A stretch of 64,000 nt of DNA from Heterobilharzia americana (Eukaryota > Platyhelminthes > Trematoda > Strigeidida > Schistosomatidae): NCBI GenBank assembly GCA_944470555.2, contig OX104134.1:114012701-114076700 (forward strand), written 5' to 3'. Shown here piece by piece: positions 33,301 through 46,600 of this stretch; within the stretch, counting starts at the first letter, position 1, and the number at the start of each line of letters is the position of its first letter. The position numbers and the translations under genes are program-made. A model generated the notes under the pieces. That model was not told the origin of the DNA, did no database searches, and worked only from the letters and a program-made list of their open reading frames with translations.

Positions 33301-36300
33301 GACTGAAGGAACTTAATTCACTAACTACGTACTTTTTAGTGTACTAAACTAAATGAGAGCTAGTACTGAAGCAGATGACATGCAATACTGGTTTTTAACT
33401 CATTGTTTGAGAGTGAAATGTGATAAGCTAGAGCAAACTTCCTGCTTTTAAGTTGGGTTATATAACCAGACGGAAGAGTGTACACATAGTTCAGATAGTA
33501 AATAATCTACCAGTTTAATATCACAACATATCTACGAATATCAAACCTCGTTATACACTAGGATGTAAGATTAATAACTACGCTGTATGTGCAAGTAGTC
33601 GCAGACTAGTCCTGGAGTAACATCTTATATTTGACAAGCTACACATTTCAAACATACACAGATTTCCGTTCAACGCGTTCAGAAGACCCTGCATTTTTTT
33701 CAGCGTCTTCACCTAGCAGGACAATACCGTCTGCGTACTCCAAGTCAATCAGAGGCCCTTCAGAGAGAAAATCAGTCTCCCTGACTTCACAGGGACCCGG
33801 TTGATTTATAGTACCCAGACAATATTGTCCGGCTAGATGAAGACACTGACAAAACCCAGAGTTCTCCGCCTTGAGTAAAAATCTGAGTATGTGCTATATG
33901 CGTTTCGAGCCTGTGAAGAGTAAGATATCGGTTCGAAATTGATCTGCAGCTACTCTCGGTTTAGGGATAAGGAATGAAGTGGCGGAATCCGTCGACGACT
34001 TAACATACTGGAAGGTTGCATCAACCCGAATAGGTTGGTTGCTGACAAAAATCTCAGCTCGGATACTGAAAGCCTGCTTAGCATTTGCCAACTCGTGCCA
34101 TCACTGGTGAAATATCCGACCACCTATCAAAAGATGAGCATTCAGTGCGACAGTCCGTCCTGTCCTGTTATACAGCTGTGAAAAGTAGATAGATGTTGCT
34201 GATTTCATCTGTCAGTCTGGCCGATATCCACATATACAAGGGTATGAAAGCATACAACAAACACGCTTAAAACATACAGCATAATTTTGTAAGACTTGAT
34301 ATTACTGTGAACAAAAAGAAAAACTTTACGAAAAAACAGTGATACTATGAAAAACAAATACCGTCTACGGGCATAAGAACATTCATGAGGTTATGGTAAA
34401 AATATAAATCCAAATCTTTACGTCCAATATATCTTACACCACTCAAGAATAAGGAAGAGGTGAGTCAAAAAAAGTCTACCTGATTAATGACCTCCAGCGT
34501 TAGAAATGGCTACTTAACGAAAAAAACATGCGGTAAACCTTTCCCGAACCAGCTTGTAAACCAGGGGATAAACAGTCAATATTTTAACAACTCCAATTTA
34601 ATAAACCTGACTCTAAATATAATGTATAGTCAAGATAAAGAGGTGAAATGGGCTGTCACTGTTGACCTAGGTAAGTCAAATATTTAGACCACTACCTTAC
34701 AGCATTCCAGAAAAAACTGTTATAACCCACATTATTATTAACATTTGTCCCTTGGGTTCCTAGTGTAACATAGGGATTCAGTAGCACGTCTCCAGTACAC
34801 TCTCTTCTCTACAATCTTTTGAACCTGGTTCCACAACTGCCCACAAACTCTCATTTCTTCCTCGCACCATCTCCTCCATGTCACCCTCACCTCGGACGCC
34901 CAACTCGTCGCTTCCCATCGGGGTTCCACTCGAGCAACTGGCCTGGCGCGTGATGTCCTTGAATGGTCTTCTCAGTGTATGCCCAATGCAATACATCTCC
35001 ACTTTCTTCTGCATATTTGTTCAGCGATAGGCTCCTAGTTGGTTCGTCATCACCTAGTCAGAGTACCTTGTTGCTTATTCTTATCATTCTGGCCACCTGA
35101 TCTTCAGTATCGAGCCAGTGTAGGCAGTTGTTGATGAATGTCTGTAGTTTGTTGGAAATCCCTTTCGTGACGCATCAAGTGTCTGAGCCATACAGAAGCA
35201 CTGACTTGATGTTGGTGTTGAAAATCCGGATCTTGTTTCGAATGCTGAGTGCAGATCTCCACACTGGTTTCAGGCTAATGAAGGCCTGTCTTGCTTTTCC
35301 GATCCTGGTTTTGACACCCATATGTGTGCCGCCACCGCCTGTAGTTGAAATGATGCTGCCTGAGTAGAGAGGTAGGTGAAAGAGGCTACTTCCTTTAAGT
35401 TCCTCCCGTTGATGGTGATTGCGACTTGCTGTTGTTGTTGGTGGTGTTGGTTGGGTATCTTCATCACCTCTGTCTTCTCTACGTTCACGTGAAGTCCCGT
35501 CTTCGCTGTCCTGCCTCGCCTCTTCTGTCAACTTGTTACTTTTACCCTGTACATCTTCGAGTTTGTGCAACAAGACATGAGACATAAATGATCATCGCCG
35601 AAATCCAAGTCTTCTAGGTTCTTTTCTGCCGTCCAGCGTATCCTCCTCTTCTCGCTCCTCACTGTTTGTTGTATGGTCCAGTCCACTACAATCAGGAATA
35701 TCATGGGTGATAGCAGACAGCCTTATTTTACTCCTGTCTTCACTTCAAAAGCATCACTGAGCTTCCGATTGTGAATTACTTGGCATGTGGCATTTTCATA
35801 TAGTTGTTGAATGAGACTGATAAAGGTTTGTGGTGTTCCGTGGTGCCGAAGCAACTGCCTGTCAAATGACTTCTCGGTCGACGCTGTCAAAGGCCTTTTC
35901 AAAGTCGATTAAGTTGAGGTAGAGGGTTGACTGCCATTCCAATAACCCACATGCCACACCTAATATTCTTTTGGTGTCTGCTATATATGAGGACGCTTGA
36001 ACTATAACCTTCAGATTCCACCCTTAATGGTAATGGTCGATCAGTTTCTTCACAAATGGAAGAACGCAGTAAGATAACAGGTGTATTGTAAAGTCAAAAG
36101 GTTATACAAAGTACAAAGGGTTGATATGTATTTACACTGGCTTTGACTATTTCCATGTCTTTCCAGATCTGAACCCTATTGATTTTTCGTCTCTGTAACC
36201 AATTTGATATTCACACGTTGGTTCACATGCTTTCTCCCGAAACTTCTGGGCGAAACGATTGATTGTAACAGGTTTCAGAAATTAAGGGCTTTTTATTGCA

Positions 36301-39300
36301 GAGCATGGCAATCTTATTCCGCACTAAAATAAAAAACTACTCAGTCACAAAATGGAACCCCTTTACACATTCATTCTAACCGTTAAGACTTAGGTGAAGC
36401 TTCTGATGTGTTACACAAAACTGCACATGTTAAGCAAGTAGCATTATTATTACTACTAACTATGGAGCCTATCTTGGTGTCTACTTTGCGTTTTATGTAA
36501 ATAAGTAACTACTTATTTTAGTATTCGCATTTCCCAATGAATGAAAACCCAAACAAGGTTGAACATCATTTACCCAAAGCCCAAATTTTCTCAAATTATC
36601 CAACTGCAACATGGTTTGGGCATTTATACACAAAGAAAATGAGATAAAACGAATATTTGTATCCATTACTATTTTTATTCATTTTGAGTTTACATAGATT
36701 ATGGCTTGAACACCTGTAACGGTTGTGTCCTGAATGATACCAGCTTGATTCTGTGATAGGGACACATGTCTTAGTGCTTTCAGTGCATTAAGTCTGGTAA
36801 TTAAAGTAAACTCAAGAGCCTGATATTCCTTTTTTCAAAGAATGAGTTTTATCTAGTACTTTTTCACATACAAAAAGCAAATAAAAGCTAACCTATAACA
36901 GTGCGAAAATGAATCAGACAAAAGACCACAAATTTTGAAAGTGCCACATTCCCCAAAATGAACGTTTCATACGTTCACCTGATAGAAAATTTGAATTATC
37001 TTTTCACGTCTTTTCAGCCTCACGTGAATCGCTTATTTGCACTACTTTTAAGAACTCTATTTCCCTATAGCATAATCTCCTACTTCTAATATTCTAATTT
37101 TTTGTTCGTACCAAGGACGTTCATACTGTATATAGACGCAAAAGTTGCATCCCCATATTCATTCTTTGGGATTGAAGTACACTATTCAGTCTAATACTGT
37201 CTTCCTCCTTGTGTTAGTTGAACCAGTTGCCGAGTATTATATCGTTTATCTAATATCTAAGTTACGTGTCCCTATTTAACCGTATTCAAAAGTCTCAAGA
37301 CAAACAAACAACCTTCACTAACAAACAGACAGATGAGGCAAGTTAAAACCTGCCACAAGAATATCTAAGCTGAAGTTGCAACACTTCACAGAAGTACGGA
37401 AAAGTGATATTCAGCCAGAAAAATGTGCTTGGAAGGAAACATAATTCATATATGAAAATTAGTGAAAATATCAGAGTTCAAAGATGATAAAACAGTGAAT
37501 ATATTTGTGCCATTGTGATAGATTTTCAGTTATGTCACCGAGGCTCTTCTTTAACCATTGATTCCTATTGTCCCAAGTACCCCAGTCAAACAGTCTACAC
37601 TTCATTAAATCAATGAGACGAACAGTTATAGAATTCATCAACTGGTACCACATCTTGGTCTCGTTAGTTAGCTTTCTTCCATCACAATCCTACTTCAGGT
37701 AAACATTCCAATTCGAGGTAAGCGGTGACTCATCATGGGCGACAAATGCCTGAGCCACAACAGCAACAATAACAACAGATGAATAGTTAGTTTAGATCTG
37801 CTAAAAATAAGACGAAATATCAGGACGAAATGCTGTTAAAAAATAAATAACCCACCAGGAGGTACAGGGTCATGACGATAGGCTTCAAAGAGTTGGGTTA
37901 ATTCTTTGTCTTGTTCACCAGTCCAATGACTAGTTTTCTTGCTGAAGAGAAATGAAAATATTTGTAACTTTACGTTTCCTACAGATGCTGTTATACATGT
38001 CATTCAAATAAATGTACACGTAGGATAAATGAATATGAATGGCGAAATTCACAGAGACTGGAAATCCTCCTGTGCATAGAAGACAACTGAATAAGTGATA
38101 AGAAAAGTACCAGTATGGAGAAAAATTATGATCTAATAAAAAGTGCTTATTTTCATCTTTCACCTCTAAACATGGAGTTGTTAGGATTTTTAGACAATTC
38201 CGAAATCGGAAAAAACATTTGTTACCAATATGAATTTGTACTAGTCAGCCAAACTACGGCTATCTTAGTCAAATTATAATTAATATGAATTTCTTACAAA
38301 CTTACTTATCCTCAAAAGTACCATATCCTTGAACAGTTTCATAACTTTCTTTTACAGTTTTCAAGAAAAGTGTTTCAATCAGAACATAGTTGTTTTTTCT
38401 TGAACTTCAAAAATTTTCTCAAAATGTATTTAATAAGGTTAGCCAATTCCTGACAAATACAAAAAAAGAACGCAATATTACTGAATTCAACAATGTAATC
38501 AAACTTAAGCTTACATATTGGCTTATGTTAAATGAATGACACGTGCTGGACATCTGTTTCGTCCTAGTGTAGAACCCCTCAGTAGTGCACACCCACCCAC
38601 CCATCAGGGATCGGTCCCAGGAACTTCAGGTCCCGTGACCAACACGTTACCATTGAAAGATTGGGTCGGAACCCAGTGGTCGATATTTCCTGCTTCTGTC
38701 AGTTCATGAGGTCGCGCTATAGACCCAGTGGTTCAATGGCAATGTGTTGATCGCGGGACATGAAGTTCCTGGGTTTGATCCCTGACGGGGTCATAGGTGC
38801 GCATTGTAGAGGAGTCCCATAGTGGAGTTGGACAGCTGTCCAGTGTTCCCAGGTTTCCGATGTTTGTCTAACTGATGTCAGTCCATGATGAATACCGATC
38901 TGAAATCAATAAATCAATCTTCATAAATCTTCAACTAGAATAACAAATACCCATACAAAATCGTCGGGGATAGCATAGGTCTTCTATGGTTTGCAGTCAA
39001 CTTAGTATCTATCACAATAAGTTACACTGATAAAAAGTAAGCAGGATGTGTGAAAGCTATTCCGCCATAGTTGACTGAAAAATAAATAGGAAACAAACAA
39101 TTTCAACGTGGATTTCATCTATACATCCGGTGTGATAGTTTAAGAATTAACTCACTAAACTTACACACTACGTTAAGTACAATTTCAGTTTGTCGGGACT
39201 ATGAGAGCTACAATATATATCGCCCTGTAAAAATAATAAAAGTGGTCGTCAAACAGCCAGAAACCTATTTCATGTGAACATGAGAACAGACACTCTGACC

Positions 39301-42300
39301 GATAGCTCCTAGCTTGAAGTGGTGACCCGGCTTGCATATTATAACTATCCAAAGAGCAACGCTACCTGTAATACTTGTTCCTTTATGTCCTGCCATGTAA
39401 GAAACGTCTGTTGGATACTGGTGAAACAAAAAGCAGTTACCATTGTAGTTTAAATTGCTACGTCATGAAGTGAAGTCGTGTTGCCGGCTGGACGAGATGT
39501 GACAGCATTGAAATGTTTCTTGTGGATGACTAGAAGTACTCTGTGCAGATGATACTTACCTTAAAGGAAGATTGGGGAGTTAGAAAAGGTTGTCCCCTTG
39601 TATAGGACACTACGCTGCCTTGCAGAGTTCCAATGTGGGATTAAAGCAATCAAATCTCAACTCGATAATCCTCAAAAGGCTGTAATATGATAGATAGAAA
39701 GATAGACAGACAGAAGTAACGTAGAATCTCCCACACAAATGCGTCAGCTCAAGTTGCCACACTTCACAGTAGTATACACAAAACAAGTGGAGAGTATGAG
39801 TGATATCAAAGTCGACAAAGTTGGGTGAGGGAATAAGCAATTTGAGATAGACGTTAGTGTGAATATTCAGGCTTTAGATGATGTCAAGGAGGGAATACAT
39901 CTGCCATATTTCTTGACCTGAAGTCGGTATTTGACTCTGCCGATCGTTAGGTGTTGTGGCAGTGTGTGACTGTGAAAGGAGTATCTAGAAAGTATGTGAA
40001 GCTAATTAAAGTCCTATACTCGAGCTCATGCAACCATGTAAGGACTTATGGAGAGTTAACATATGAACTGACGACAACCAGTGGTGTCCGCCAAGCATCC
40101 CTGATGTAACCGTTCCTGTTTAACTTTGATATAGAGGCATTAATGGACATAAGCTTAGTAACCTCCAACTTCGCAGACATTTATCTACTCCCTGGAGGGC
40201 ACTTGACAAAATGTAGTCTTCTGAACACATAAGTTTGGCATTGGTTATTCAGACAAATCACCCATACAGTACATGAAATCCTTTGATTCGTTAAGTAGAG
40301 GAAAAAACAAACCCCCAAGCAATAAAGTTTTCGACTAAATTGTAAATGTTCAGAGAAAATTAACATCTAAACATTTGACATTGTTTGTTCTGCTCATTAT
40401 CTGTTAGACAACACAAACATCAATGCGATAAGACTTAGTTCATATTCAAGTTAACAGCAAACTAACTAGATGAACAATCGAAGATCATGAAGATACATTG
40501 TGTTAGCTAACATGACCTTCGAATCAACCCGAAATGCCATTTAAATTGACTGTTAACACAGTTCAGTGCCAGATAAAGACGCTGACAACAAACAGTTTTT
40601 TTGGAAAAGAAGCCCTCAGCTACCTTGTGCACAGCCATGCAGTCAGCAATGAACCACACATATTGTGTAAAGGCTAGTGATACTACCTGGCTACCCAAAC
40701 CTCAGCAGGTGGAGCGGTGTTCGAACCCGTGGCCCATTGGTTGAAAGTCAAACTCCTTGAGCAAATATATAAGTATGTTTTACATTCGTTGCATACCTGT
40801 CACATGTAAGATCATGCTTCAAAACTAGTCTACATCAATAGGGAGTCAAGTGGTAGAATGTGATGACCATTTAACTTACGAAGTTGCATCAACTCCAATA
40901 GGTTGGGTTGGTTAAAAAAAGCTCGCTTCAGACACAAAAGGTTACTGTGACATTTGCCAGCTTACATCATCTGTGATACCAGCCAGATATCCAACTATTT
41001 ATTGAAGGACAAGTTTAATGTGATATATTTCCCTGTCTTATTATATGGGAATGAAATATGACTGCTGAAAGTAAATGTTAAGTGTTTAAGTGTTTTTAAC
41101 CATAGGTTTCTTCGAAAAATTGTCCGTCTGTGATGGAATCCCAATTCTGAGAAATCGCGATGTTGGGCGTAGAGCAATAAAAAAGGGAAATAAGTCAGTC
41201 ATTCGTGAATACTCGCCGGTCGAGATGGCATGGACATCTGTTGCACACACCGGGGCAATACTTACTTTGGCATGCGATATTAACCGAAGTATGATTGCGT
41301 TGGAAGAAGACTCAGGGTGGTCAGATAAAGATTTGGAACTAGGACGTGAAGTTGACTGTTTATCTGAACAGTGCAATGGAGGTATAAACTCTCTGGCTAG
41401 GGTCTTAAAAATAATAGGAATCAGTGGTTGAAGAGTCTTGGTAAAATGGCTGAAAATCGGTTACAATGGGACAAATGCTTTTAGTCTTTGACATCTTTGA
41501 AAATTTGAACATTTTCACTAAACTTCATATTGATAATTCTCTCTCCACTAATACACTTTTATCTATTTCCATCGACATACTTCTGTGCGATGATCTATAT
41601 TGGTTTGTCTGTCAGTCTATTGAAAAAGATTCCAATTAGGATTAGTATTGCAAAACAAGCTGTTTGAGTGTAAGACGCCTCCATAAAAATTAGTTATTAT
41701 ACTTACTTTAAATTCTGGAGAAGTTGATAAACCGCGGTCATGTACAAACTTCTGAAATACTCGAAACAACCGTAGTTGGAAAAAACATCCAGGAAAGTGT
41801 TCACGTACAGCCAATCGATGAATAGTATGAACTAGAGCGTAATTGGTTGTTCGAGGATTAGTATCGTAATCATCTAATAGTAGACTGAACAACCCAGTTA
41901 TTATTGAAAGGATGAAAGCAACAAGGTTTACAGGTTAAACAAAAAAGCTGAATATTCGTCTTAACATAAAAGTAGGAATATGTCACAAATCTTTTAAAAA
42001 TCACTACTAATCTGATTTCATCGTAATATATCATATTCATAGTATTTTAAATATATGCACTCAAAAAAATATTTCGGGATCCACCTAGTGAAGATGCACC
42101 AACTACATAGTACATTAAGTATTAGATTATTTGACATAGCACACAGTAACATAGCATAATATACTGGATAACATCTCGAGGCGAATTTATTGCTTATATT
42201 CAAATCAAAGTACATCAAGTGCATATTAATTGTTCTAGCATACACTTCGTAAATAAAAATGAGAGTCGTCGTGACATTCCGTAGTATTTTCATTTGCTGA

Positions 42301-43557
42301 ATATGTTAACCGTTTGTTCATGAAATAAGTGTTCACTTAGTTACGAAACATCGGTATTCTGTGTTGCTTCATCGAATTCCTGGTGTCCATCGCCTCTTAA
42401 TTACTGCCAAAAGGTGATTTTCGGAAAATACTATCCAATGAAGTGCTTCACAAAATAGACTTGAAAAAGTTGAGCTTGTTTGATATAAAGAGATGTATGC
42501 TGACGGGTCAGTGATTAAACAGAGTTGAATAAAGCCATTTTAGACTGCATCACATTCGGTAAAAAAACAACTATGCAGATATTCCAGTAGATGTTTTTCG
42601 ACTCTGATTTTTGATTATTTTTGCAATAAGACCTCTTAATTAACATGTATGAGTGCAGGAATAATGACCAGAAAATATTAAAATGATTTTAATCACTAGT
42701 CTACGCTTGAAAGTATCTTGTGACATTCTGATAAAGTGGATTTCAGTCATTACATTACCATTGGATTTTGCGATAATAGTTGCATAGATGAGGATACCTG
42801 TTAGTGGGATCACAAAACGTGACAACTTTGACTGCGCTTAGCAGCAGGAATACAATATTATAAAGCCATTAAAAGTATTTAAGCACTAACCGAGTGACGT
42901 TCATCAATTTTCAGGAATATACTAGGCAAGATATCTAACAAAACTCACTGAAGGATCGCAAAACATAATGACCACAAAATAGTTGATATTGGAAAAAAAA
43001 GCGTTGATTGGATTTGTCTGAAAAATATTTCTCTAATTTTAGCCGCTAGTAGACAGCAAGACATCTTGTATTCCAAATCATGTTATTTCAAAGGTTAAGA
43101 AGATTAGACAAAGTATTTTGAGCAGAGAAAAACCAGGTAGAATCTCGCATTCACCATCATCAAATTAAGTTGTTACACAACAGCCTAGTTAAACTTTGGG
43201 TTATCTTATTTTACCACGAAATATATTGCATCAGATTTCTCCTTTCTACATTATTTTAATCATCCAGTTATGTTATCTAATCCTATTGCATACTCTCGTG
43301 TATTTTTAAAATTGTTACGACCTATTGCTCTACAAATCGATGCCCAAATTAAGGAAAAGCACCATAGTGGATGGCAACGGGCCCTCAAATGTATAAATAG
43401 TCCGGAAATTACAGAACCCTTTTATCAAATTTTCAACAATAAATAATTTCTGACTAGTAGTTTAATTACCAGTGTAAAACTAACTTTTTCCTCGTTATAG
43501 ATATTCTTTTCATAAATTGCTATATTAACACTATTAGAAATGTGGTAAAGGAGTAAT

Positions 43558-43629
<72 letters not shown>

Positions 43630-46600
43630 CAGTGTATCATGCTAAAAATTTTTAATTGTGCCAAAACATTCTTCGAAATAAAGTGATCATTATTTTTTTA
43701 ATGGAGATCAGACAATCAATATTAATATGGGACTGGGCTTAACTATGTGACGATTCAAGTTATCGCACTTGGTATCAGCACATCAACAAACAAGGCAACA
43801 AGATTTTTGAAAACATGGTAGGAGTGTAGTCGAAAGTGGTACAGGCTAAAATGAAGAGAAAGAGAGAGCAAAACGATGACGAAATGCTGTATACAAATTA
43901 AGAAGATAATGTGTGGATGTATGTACGCCACTGTGATCCATTCTCAGCCATATCACCTACAGTCTCCAATCACTGATTTCGATTGTTACACGGACCCGAA
44001 TCAGAAAGTTGATCTTCATGCACACGGCCTAGACTAACAACTAGACGCACTTCATGAACTGATGTAGTCGCATCTGATATTTTTCCTTCTTGAACCCACC
44101 GCAGCTAACATCGTGATGGGTAAGACGGCAACTACGCACGTAAAACACATGTACGAGTCACTTCAGTAGATGAAGGTTCAGAAATCCATTAGACTGACTG
44201 ACTTTTTCAACTTAGGACTCTGAACCTAACTTATATATTAATAAACAAGGTTCGTCCAAGACAATGGACTTATGCCACGATAGTGACGACCATTGAACAG
44301 CTGGAGCCTTCTCATGTTCTCTACCTTTAAATGCCATGAGATAAAAATCAGGACATGAAAATATAAAAGTAACAAGCGAAAAAAAGAAGGCTTTGTAAAG
44401 AGAAAAGTGACTATATTCTTAACATTCGGGAAAACGTTTGAGTGAATGGTCAACTACTGTTTACAAAACATCTCGTAAGCTTTAGTCAGGAACCCAATGT
44501 TTCTTTGAGTAAACTAGTTCAAAAACCAGTCACATAAGTGGATGGCATCATAAATGTTAGTCGCACGGAGACAATCAACAAGAAGCCCTGCACTAAGGTT
44601 TTGTGGATTCTGGCACTCATCAATAAGGCATATCTGCAACCTCGATGGAACTGGTGTGGCACCCAAGATTCGAACGCGCGTCACCCAGTGTTGCAATCAA
44701 AGACGCTATCGTTGAGTTATTCAGGTCGTGATTGACCACCTGTAGGGTTGGATTAGGCACATTGATTAGTCAATGGAGGGCCATTAACTTGATGCTGTCT
44801 ACTCCGAATTGCTGATTGAATTCGACCGATCACGGATGGCAGCATAACTTAATACATTTAACCTGCTGTCTTCCAAGATATATTCTCAGTCCAGATAAAA
44901 CTAACGTCGATGCTGTAGTATTTGAGTTACAGAGGATACATATACTTAGAAAAAGACGTCCGGCAAACTATAGAAAGACACAAAAAGAAGCATCCAACGC
45001 CTAACTGGAGTTCAGCTAAACCACGAAAACCACACAGCTTTCAGAAGCGAATACGATTGCACCTACCAGATCGTAGAGCACAGGTAAAGATCTGCATCCC
45101 GCAAGGATGACGTTTGATTGCTTCAACGGAAAGAGTTTATGGATTTCTTTTACGTTATTGCTTCCATTATTATCACATGGGTGATTGGACCGAAGTGATC
45201 GGTGTCTGTGGACATATGAGCCCTTTTCGGATGTCGTGAAATTACCTGCAGTTTCAGTTCGTTAGTGATGATGGATTTTAGCCAGCAGTGGAATCCAGGG
45301 CACGTGTTTCGTCCTATTTGGGACTCAGTGGTCAACTGGATGTGCCTGCCTCCCAGTGAGCGATGTTGTTCCTACTAAGACTCGAACTGAAAGCCAATCG
45401 CTGCAGACACCAGAACGCTACCCACTAGGCCACCGAGTCATGAAAGTCATTTCTTTTGCGACGGGTGTACATTTTTCCTTGTCATTGCTTGTTTTATCCC
45501 ATGGTTGATTGGAGGACACTCTGACGTTTGAAGCGATTGGTCTCGGGTTTAAGTCTTAGTGGGAACAAAATCGTTCACTGGAAGGCAGGTACATCCAGTT
45601 GACCACTGAGTTCCAAAACAGGACGAAACGCGTGTCCTGTATTCCACTGCTGATCACAATTCATTATCACAAACGAACTGAAACTACGGGTAATTTCAAC
45701 ACATTCGAAAACGAGCCCATATGTCAACAGAGACCGACCAATCCCGTCTAATCAACAATGGGGTAATACAAGCAACAACATTTAAAAAACGTTTCCCGTC
45801 GCACAAGAATTAGCTTTGGCCACTAGGTGGCCACTGCACGGAACATATGTCCTGGACTCTACTGCCAGCTACGATCCATTATCACTACCAGGCTTTATGG
45901 TTGTCGATTACCGAAAAGAGTTCCTATTAAGTAAGTAGATTATCTCACTGAAGACTTTATGCCGCGACTTCCACGATCGCTCTACAGTCTACGGTTATGG
46001 CAAGTTAATGTTTAAAAGTGCTCTTCTGAATGATTCATGATTATCAATTCAGTTACTTTTACAGGCTGGTTATATATTCGTTGCCTAGTAAGGATTGAGA
46101 GTGCTGCACAGCAGTTCACCCTCTCTTACTTTATGGCTACGGAACATGGTCACCAAGGGCAGAAAATATTTTAAGACAGTTATTTGACCAGTGTTGTCTT
46201 CATACTATCGCCTGAGTGTGATGGAACCACCACATGAATAATATAGACATTAGGTACAAGATTTCAAGTGATGGCGATAAGCTGATTGGTGAGGTTATGA
46301 CTGGAAACTTTGTTATGCAACCCCAGGCACCGTCCACAATAATATGTTGTCACATGGATTCAGGTTAGGTTGAAAAATAACTGCGTGAACAGACTAAATC
46401 ATGGCATTATTTCATAAAATCTCTGACCATTGGTCTGAACAGCGCAGGGAAATGTCCACGAAGCAACCAAAACGGTTAGATGGGCAAGGTGGATGAAATT
46501 GCCCATATTACTGCTGTGTCGCAGATTCACCCCTGCCTTATCTTCATCTTGATCTTTGTCATACTTCGCTGTTTGATGAAACCCCTCTTTTCTCTGCATA

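Noticed and set aside
41090..41431. 113-codon plus-strand ORF
   Set aside because: It overlaps the recognisable RT C-terminal tail of a family-F fragment in another frame, so it is a shadow of that remnant.
43425..43664. 79-codon ORF with IYIYIY repeats
   Set aside because: Translation of the (AT)n microsatellite.
44630..44745. A tRNA gene
   Set aside because: A and B box-like motifs are present, but a complete cloverleaf with acceptor pairing could not be drawn; treated as a tRNA-derived repeat.
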